From UBA11612 sp963976395 (lineage in GTDB: Bacteria > Pseudomonadota > Alphaproteobacteria > Rhodospirillales > Rhodospirillaceae), in assembly GCA_963976395.1 (NCBI GenBank), contig CAXBLG010000128.1, forward strand, positions 1 through 5,523: DNA of 5,523 bases. The letters run 5' to 3'. Below, in pieces: positions 4,395 to 5,523 of this stretch. A model generated the notes under the pieces. That model made no database searches. It saw only the letters and a program-made list of their open reading frames with translations, and had not been told where the DNA came from. Position 1 is the stretch's first letter, and the number at the start of each line of letters is the position of its first letter. The translations under genes and the position numbers were made by a program.

Positions 4395-5523
4395 ATGACT
4401 GTTTTGCACCGCCTGTTCACATCCGCCGCCACAGCATCAACCGGTTCATCCGGTTTGAGTCGTCGCCGCGCTCCGGTCTCGCGCATCGCCCTGACCGTGG
4501 ACCGCATGTGGTTCGTGGGCATACACGTGGTGATGTTTGCGCTCATTCTGGCGGTGGCCAATCCAGCCAACGCAACATCGCGCATCAAAGACATCGCCAG
4601 TTTCGAAGGCGTTCGTGAAAACGTTCTGGTCGGTTACGGCCTTGTCGTCGGTCTTCAAGGCACCGGCGATGATCTGAAGAAAATCGGCGCAACCCGTCAG
4701 AGTCTCCTCGGCATGCTCGAACGCCTGGGTATCAATACCCGCGACGATAAATTAGAGACCACCAATGTCGCCGCCGTTGTCGTGACAGCGGTCTTGCCGG
4801 CATTTGCGCGCAACGGCTCGCGGATTGACGTCAACATCAGTTCATTGGGCGATGCGGGTAGCCTACAAGGCGGCAGCCTCGCGGTGACACCGCTCATGGG
4901 TGCCGACGGCGAAATTTATGCGGTGGCCCAGGGCCAAGTCCAAGTCGGCGGTTTCACGGCGCAGGGCGCGGGCGCAACCATTACCCGTGGTGTGCCGACA
5001 GGTGGCCGCATTGCCAGCGGCGCCATCGTCGAGCGGGAAATCGATTTTAATCTCGACAACCTGCACACCATGCAGGTCGCTCTCCACAATCCGGACTTTA
5101 CAACGGCCCGACGTATTGCCGATGCGATCAACGCCTATATGGGCACAGTCGCGGCAATCCCGACCGATCCCGGCACCATAATGGTTTCACTCCCCGAAGG
5201 TGAAGGATCGATGGTCGATCTCATGACCCAAGTCGAGCAACTTCGCATCGAGCCGGACCAGCCCGCACGGGTCGTCATTGATGAAAACACCGGCGTGATC
5301 GTGATCGGTGATGATGTTCGCATCTCAACCGTCGCTATTGCCCAGGGCAACCTAACCATTCGCGTTACCGAAACGCCGCAGGTTTCACAGCCCGCGCCTT
5401 TCTCGGAAGGCGGCGAGACCGTCGTGGTCCCGCGCACCGACATCGAAGTTGATGAAGATGAAGAACGCCGCCTGACGGTCGTGCCCATGGGGGTGAGCCT
5501 GCAGGAGTTGGTCAACGGTTTGA
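4395..5523 (+). CDS. flgI: Flagellar P-ring protein FlgI, partial at the right edge
   Basis: FlgI is the periplasmic subunit that polymerises into the P-ring, the bushing around the flagellar rod at the peptidoglycan. The window holds 376 complete codons and ends in frame one base into the next; the final TGA letters are out of frame, so the gene continues, probably by about 30 codons. A hydrophobic segment (about 39-55) followed by NPANA gives a predicted cleavage after Ala60. The mature protein opens with TSRIKDIASFEGVRENVLVG, then GLQGTGDD, RQSLLGMLERLG, SLGDAGSLQGG, LMGADGEIYAVAQGQV, PDFTTARRIADAIN, VEQLRIEPDQPARVVIDENT and VAIAQGNLTIRVTETPQVSQ, all hallmark FlgI segments in order. The signal region is unusually long for the family; ATG 4506-4508 (Met38) would give a shorter one but lacks a ribosome-binding site, whereas AAGAGGA lies four bases before ATG 4395. 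It is divergent from fliX. Confidence 0.97.
   Translation, partial: MTVLHRLFTSAATASTGSSGLSRRRAPVSRIALTVDRMWFVGIHVVMFALILAVANPANATSRIKDIASFEGVRENVLVGYGLVVGLQGTGDDLKKIGATRQSLLGMLERLGINTRDDKLETTNVAAVVVTAVLPAFARNGSRIDVNISSLGDAGSLQGGSLAVTPLMGADGEIYAVAQGQVQVGGFTAQGAGATITRGVPTGGRIASGAIVEREIDFNLDNLHTMQVALHNPDFTTARRIADAINAYMGTVAAIPTDPGTIMVSLPEGEGSMVDLMTQVEQLRIEPDQPARVVIDENTGVIVIGDDVRISTVAIAQGNLTIRVTETPQVSQPAPFSEGGETVVVPRTDIEVDEDEERRLTVVPMGVSLQELVNGL

Noticed and set aside
5135..5515. 126-codon Ser/Thr-rich minus-strand frame
   Set aside because: It is antisense to the strongly conserved FlgI coding sequence; the Ser/Thr/Arg-rich composition is typical of a shadow frame.
5521..5523. TGA at the very end of the window as the flgI stop
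   Set aside because: The frame from 4395 reads TTG at 5520-5522, so this TGA is out of frame. The conserved C-terminus of FlgI has not been reached.

Overview
The window looks like a chromosomal segment of a flagellated alphaproteobacterium. The strongest evidence is the right half: a P-ring gene (flgI, +) runs divergently from the alphaproteobacterial flagellar regulator fliX (-), and dksA follows fliX on the same strand. That order is familiar from Caulobacter-type and related alphaproteobacterial genomes. The DksA also has the alphaproteobacterial form of the zinc-finger region, keeping only one of the four cysteines.

Layout, left to right. Positions 1-1116 hold an AT-richer, accessory-looking stretch. 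It contains one unrecognised gene (445-843, +) bracketed by two identical 27-bp direct repeats (320-346 and 894-920). Read on the minus strand, both repeats encode the same nonapeptide inside short open frames, so they look like remnants of a duplicated gene tail. Positions 1117-2732 hold two minus-strand genes: trhO (tRNA uridine-34 hydroxylase, rhodanese family), then a glutathione S-transferase-like gene. trhO appears to carry a +1 frameshift near 1902-1905, because its expected C-terminal tail continues in another frame to 1784. Positions 2733-3031 are non-coding and rich in inverted repeats, with a plausible dksA terminator and a -10 box so close to the trhO ATG that the message may be leaderless. 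Positions 3032-4064 hold dksA and fliX, with a good sigma70-type promoter for dksA between them. Positions 4065-4394 form the divergent fliX/flgI control region. It has a 13-bp palindrome resembling an FlbD-type (ftr) enhancer, two sigma54-like -24/-12 elements pointing toward flgI, and a small cysteine-containing ORF whose stop overlaps the fliX start. flgI fills 4395-5523 and runs off the right edge.

How the genes fit together: in Caulobacter, FliX links early basal-body assembly to the sigma54 activator FlbD, which switches on later genes such as those for the P and L rings. The palindrome and sigma54-like sites upstream of flgI fit that circuit. No complete new system is evident. The points most worth checking are the repeat-bracketed gene at the left edge, the trhO frameshift, and the regulatory layout between fliX and flgI.
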